DNA of 64,000 nt from Tolumonas sp008015085 (GTDB lineage Bacteria > Pseudomonadota > Gammaproteobacteria > Enterobacterales > Aeromonadaceae), in assembly GCA_029265125.1 (NCBI GenBank), contig JAJUJX010000001.1:62001-126000 (forward strand). Direction: 5' to 3'. Every line of letters begins with the position of its first letter. The first letter of the stretch is position 1. A model generated the notes under the pieces. That model did no database searches, was not told the origin of the DNA, and was given only the letters and a program-made list of their open reading frames with translations. This document shows, one piece after another, positions 61,730 through 64,000 of this stretch. Position numbers and translations under genes: made by a program.

Positions 61730-63268
61730 ATGTTGCGTCGAGTTTGCTGGCTGTCATTGTTTTTTTCCCTGGTTACCTGTGCGCAAACAGCGCTACCGCT
61801 GACGCCATTCGAGCTGAGCGACGGTACAGTATTGCCTAAATCACAGGAGGTTTCTGCCTATCTGAAACAGCTAACTCAGTTATCATCACAGGCCTCTATG
61901 GTGCAACTGGGACGCTCTGCCGGCGGGCGTCCTGTTGAGGCGTTGCTGATGTCTGAGGAAGCGGCTTTTCTACGTGAAGGAAAACCTGCGGCTCATAAGC
62001 CGACCTTGATGCTGATTGGCTCTCAGCATGGTAATGAACCTTCCGGTACTGAGGCTGTACAGATCATGGTGCGGCAGGTACTGGGTGGTGAGCTCGCGCA
62101 TCTGCTGAAAAAAATGAATATTGTTGCCATCGTGCTGGCTAATCCGGATGGCCGTGATATGAACCGGCGGCTGAATGCAAAAGATGAAAATCCGAACGTG
62201 GATTTTATTGCTACAGCAGCATCAGAGACCCGGATTTACATCGACGCGCTACAGCGTTTCCAGCCGGATGTGGTGTATGACTTACACGAAACAGGCCGGG
62301 TGAAATATCCGCTTACCCATAAAGAAGGTTATCTCACGACTGTCAATGCGCAGTTTGAAGTAGGCGATAATCCGAATATTGATGCGGGCTTGCGGGATTA
62401 TGCGGATAACACCTTCTTACCTACGCTGCTGAAACAGGTCAGTCAGGCAGGTATTCCTGCCGCGCGTTATGATGGTGAAATTATTACTCTGTCGCAGAGC
62501 GTCACGCGTGGTGCGATGAATCTGAGCAATTTCCGCAACTATGCATCTTTGATGGGATCACTGACCGTGGTGGCTGAAAGTCTGTTGGATCAGCCCGGAA
62601 ACTATCCGACACCGGACAATATCAAGGAACGGGTGCGTCGCCAGTTTGTTGCGCTGGAGAAATTCCTCGCATTGGTGGAAGGCGATGCAGCTAAAATCCG
62701 TCAGTTAAGCCGTCATGCCCGGCAACTTTGGCGGACTCAGGATAATGCTCAGATTGCTCTGGAATTTGGTTTTGCACCCAACCCTCAGCAGCCGCAGATC
62801 AAAGTGCCATTGATTGAGAAGAAAAGCGGTCAACGAGTACTGAAAACCTTCCCTTATACTGATCAGATTGTGGTGACGGAAAGAGAATCGTTGCCGGTTG
62901 GCTATGTCATTCGTGCGGAACAATCGCGCTATAAAGCTTTGCTGCAGCGGCATCATATCCAGTATCGTGAAATCACTCAGCCGGAAAAGGCGCGTTTAGA
63001 ACAACAGCGGGTCAGTGCATTAACTGTCTCTGAAGTTCAGCGGCCGGGTGTTCGTGACTGGCTGGATGTCGGCATTCAGGAAAAAGAGCTGGAAACAGAA
63101 TTGAAACCGGGGGATCTGGTCGTTTCTACTCATCAACCATTGGGGCGGCTGGCCGCTATTATATTGGATCCGCGTTCAGACAATACGATCTATCAGGAAG
63201 ATGAATGGCGCGGCTTGTTGTTGCATAACCCGTTGCCGGTTGCCGTACTGATTTCTGGTGAAAAGTGA
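61730..63268 (+). CDS. Exported M14-family zinc carboxypeptidase
   Basis: A 512-residue predicted exported metallopeptidase of the M14 family. A hydrophobic signal segment is at residues 5-23. Zn-ligand motif HxxE is in GSQHGNEPSGTEA (about residue 104), substrate Arg in NPDGRDMNRRLN, and the third ligand or acid region is VVYDLHETGR (about 185); VVAESLLD may supply the catalytic Glu. About 180 residues follow the catalytic domain and are unassigned. LVTC near the signal end is not a good lipobox (Thr before Cys). GAGG lies 6 bases before the ATG. It could act on peptidoglycan peptides or dietary peptides. Confidence 0.8.
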   Translation: MLRRVCWLSLFFSLVTCAQTALPLTPFELSDGTVLPKSQEVSAYLKQLTQLSSQASMVQLGRSAGGRPVEALLMSEEAAFLREGKPAAHKPTLMLIGSQHGNEPSGTEAVQIMVRQVLGGELAHLLKKMNIVAIVLANPDGRDMNRRLNAKDENPNVDFIATAASETRIYIDALQRFQPDVVYDLHETGRVKYPLTHKEGYLTTVNAQFEVGDNPNIDAGLRDYADNTFLPTLLKQVSQAGIPAARYDGEIITLSQSVTRGAMNLSNFRNYASLMGSLTVVAESLLDQPGNYPTPDNIKERVRRQFVALEKFLALVEGDAAKIRQLSRHARQLWRTQDNAQIALEFGFAPNPQQPQIKVPLIEKKSGQRVLKTFPYTDQIVVTERESLPVGYVIRAEQSRYKALLQRHHIQYREITQPEKARLEQQRVSALTVSEVQRPGVRDWLDVGIQEKELETELKPGDLVVSTHQPLGRLAAIILDPRSDNTIYQEDEWRGLLLHNPLPVAVLISGEK

Positions 63269-63375
63269 TCATTATTGTTCGCTAATCATCAGGAAACTTG
63301 AAACGTCGCTACGCGCAATCCATGCTGTTATGTAGAATAGACGATCAGATAACCAGTCGAGTTTTGGAGTAAATC

Positions 63376-63957
63376 ATGGCGACTAAGCCAGCGAAATCAG
63401 TTGGGAATGCAAAACGCCCTGACAGCAAGAAGAAAAAAACGGTATTTACTGCTCAGGATGGCCGTGATCAGAAAAAAGATGCTAAACGCAAAGGTCTGAA
63501 ACCGGGTGCCCGTAACAGTGTCGAAAGCAAAGAGCAGAAACAAGCGCGTGAGGCGAAGAATAAAGATGTCCGCGTCGGCTCCCGTAAGCCAGTAGCGCTG
63601 GTAGTAGAAACGCCAGTGAAAACGGTGAAACCAGTTAAACCGGCAGAGCCTAAACCAGAAAAGAAAACTGAAGCTGCGCCGGAACAGCAGATTGCTAAAT
63701 GGGAACGTGAGCTGGATAAGCTGGAAAATGACGATCGTCTCAATGCATTGCTTGATAAGTTGGAACTGGAACAGCCGATTGCAGAAGAAGATCAGGTTTG
63801 GCTGGACAAAAAGCTGGCACGTCATCAGGAGCTGTTGAAGCTACTGGGTTTAGGTGATGATGAGAAAGAGGGCAGTGATCCTGACGAACTGCTGCAGCGT
63901 TTCATCGACAATGATTTTGACCCTAACCAGTTTGACAGTCGTTATAAAGAAGACTGA
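63376..63957 (+). CDS. yihI: Der GTPase-activating protein YihI
   Basis: YihI stimulates the GTPase Der and so tunes 50S ribosome assembly. The 193-residue protein has a long Lys/Arg-rich N-terminal tail (residues 1-95, with Pro-Val-Lys repeats). The conserved C-terminal core is WERELDKLENDDRLNALLDKLELEQPIAEEDQVWLDKKLARHQELLKLLGL, and an acidic end follows. It is longer than the E. coli protein (169 residues) because of the basic tail. GGAG precedes the ATG at 63376. Confidence 0.9.
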   Translation: MATKPAKSVGNAKRPDSKKKKTVFTAQDGRDQKKDAKRKGLKPGARNSVESKEQKQAREAKNKDVRVGSRKPVALVVETPVKTVKPVKPAEPKPEKKTEAAPEQQIAKWERELDKLENDDRLNALLDKLELEQPIAEEDQVWLDKKLARHQELLKLLGLGDDEKEGSDPDELLQRFIDNDFDPNQFDSRYKED

Positions 63958-63966
63958 TAAGCATTC

Positions 63967-63998
63967 TGTAGCCACATGGGATATTGCTTGTGGCTACA
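63967..63998 (+). terminator. yihI terminator-like hairpin
   Basis: A 10-bp stem TGTAGCCACA / TGTGGCTACA with a 12-nt loop begins 10 bases after the yihI stop. The window ends before any T-run can be seen. Confidence 0.6.
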
Positions 63999-64000
63999 GT

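Overview
This window reads as ordinary chromosome from a facultatively anaerobic gammaproteobacterium. Many gene blocks match E. coli order: tolC / nudF-yqiB-cpdA-yqiA-parE, hslR-hslO-pckA, sspA-sspB, lpoA-yraN-diaA-dolP facing rsmI, and rnpB. Protein divergence, a complete Na+-dependent citrate fermentation locus and a compact menaquinone locus suggest the Aeromonadales (Tolumonas-like). That placement is an inference from gene content, not a database match. No tRNA, rRNA operon, insertion sequence, prophage or CRISPR array was seen.

Layout. 1-4.5 kb: cell envelope (partial lpxL, hldE), a ferric-reductase-like flavocytochrome and tehA. 4.5-9.7 kb: tolC, then an ABC-2 efflux module (membrane fusion protein, ATPase, permease) under a TetR regulator, placed between tolC and nudF. 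9.7-14.5 kb: nudF-yqiB-cpdA-yqiA-parE and a small ribbon-helix-helix gene with a likely self-operator. 14.5-16.7 kb: a SulP anion transporter and a DUF1127 gene. 17.2-31.1 kb: the citrate fermentation locus. CitS imports citrate; CitDEF, matured by CitC, CitX and CitG, cleaves it to acetate and oxaloacetate; OadGAB decarboxylates oxaloacetate and pumps Na+. CitA/CitB sense citrate, and an FAH-superfamily enzyme sits downstream of citS.

31.2-41 kb is mixed: a MarR/EamA divergent pair with repeated operators, a chemoreceptor, hlyU, a lone CCG-type Fe-S oxidoreductase, pfkB, yjbR-like, a nitroreductase and a large PKD lipoprotein. 41-52.8 kb is conserved housekeeping: nrdD with NrdR boxes, pckA, hslO, hslR, sspAB, dolP-diaA-yraN-lpoA, rsmI and RNase P RNA. 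52.8-60.9 kb carries all of menFDHBCE on the minus strand, with menA divergent. 61-64 kb: an RhtB-like exporter, an M14 peptidase and yihI.

I did not find a convincing wholly new system. The observations most worth following are an FAH-family protein in the citrate locus that lacks the usual catalytic His, paired palindromic operators for three local regulators (TetR, ribbon-helix-helix, MarR), a lipoprotein with three cysteine-paired repeats and a G8 tract, and a menE stop codon inside the rnpB terminator.
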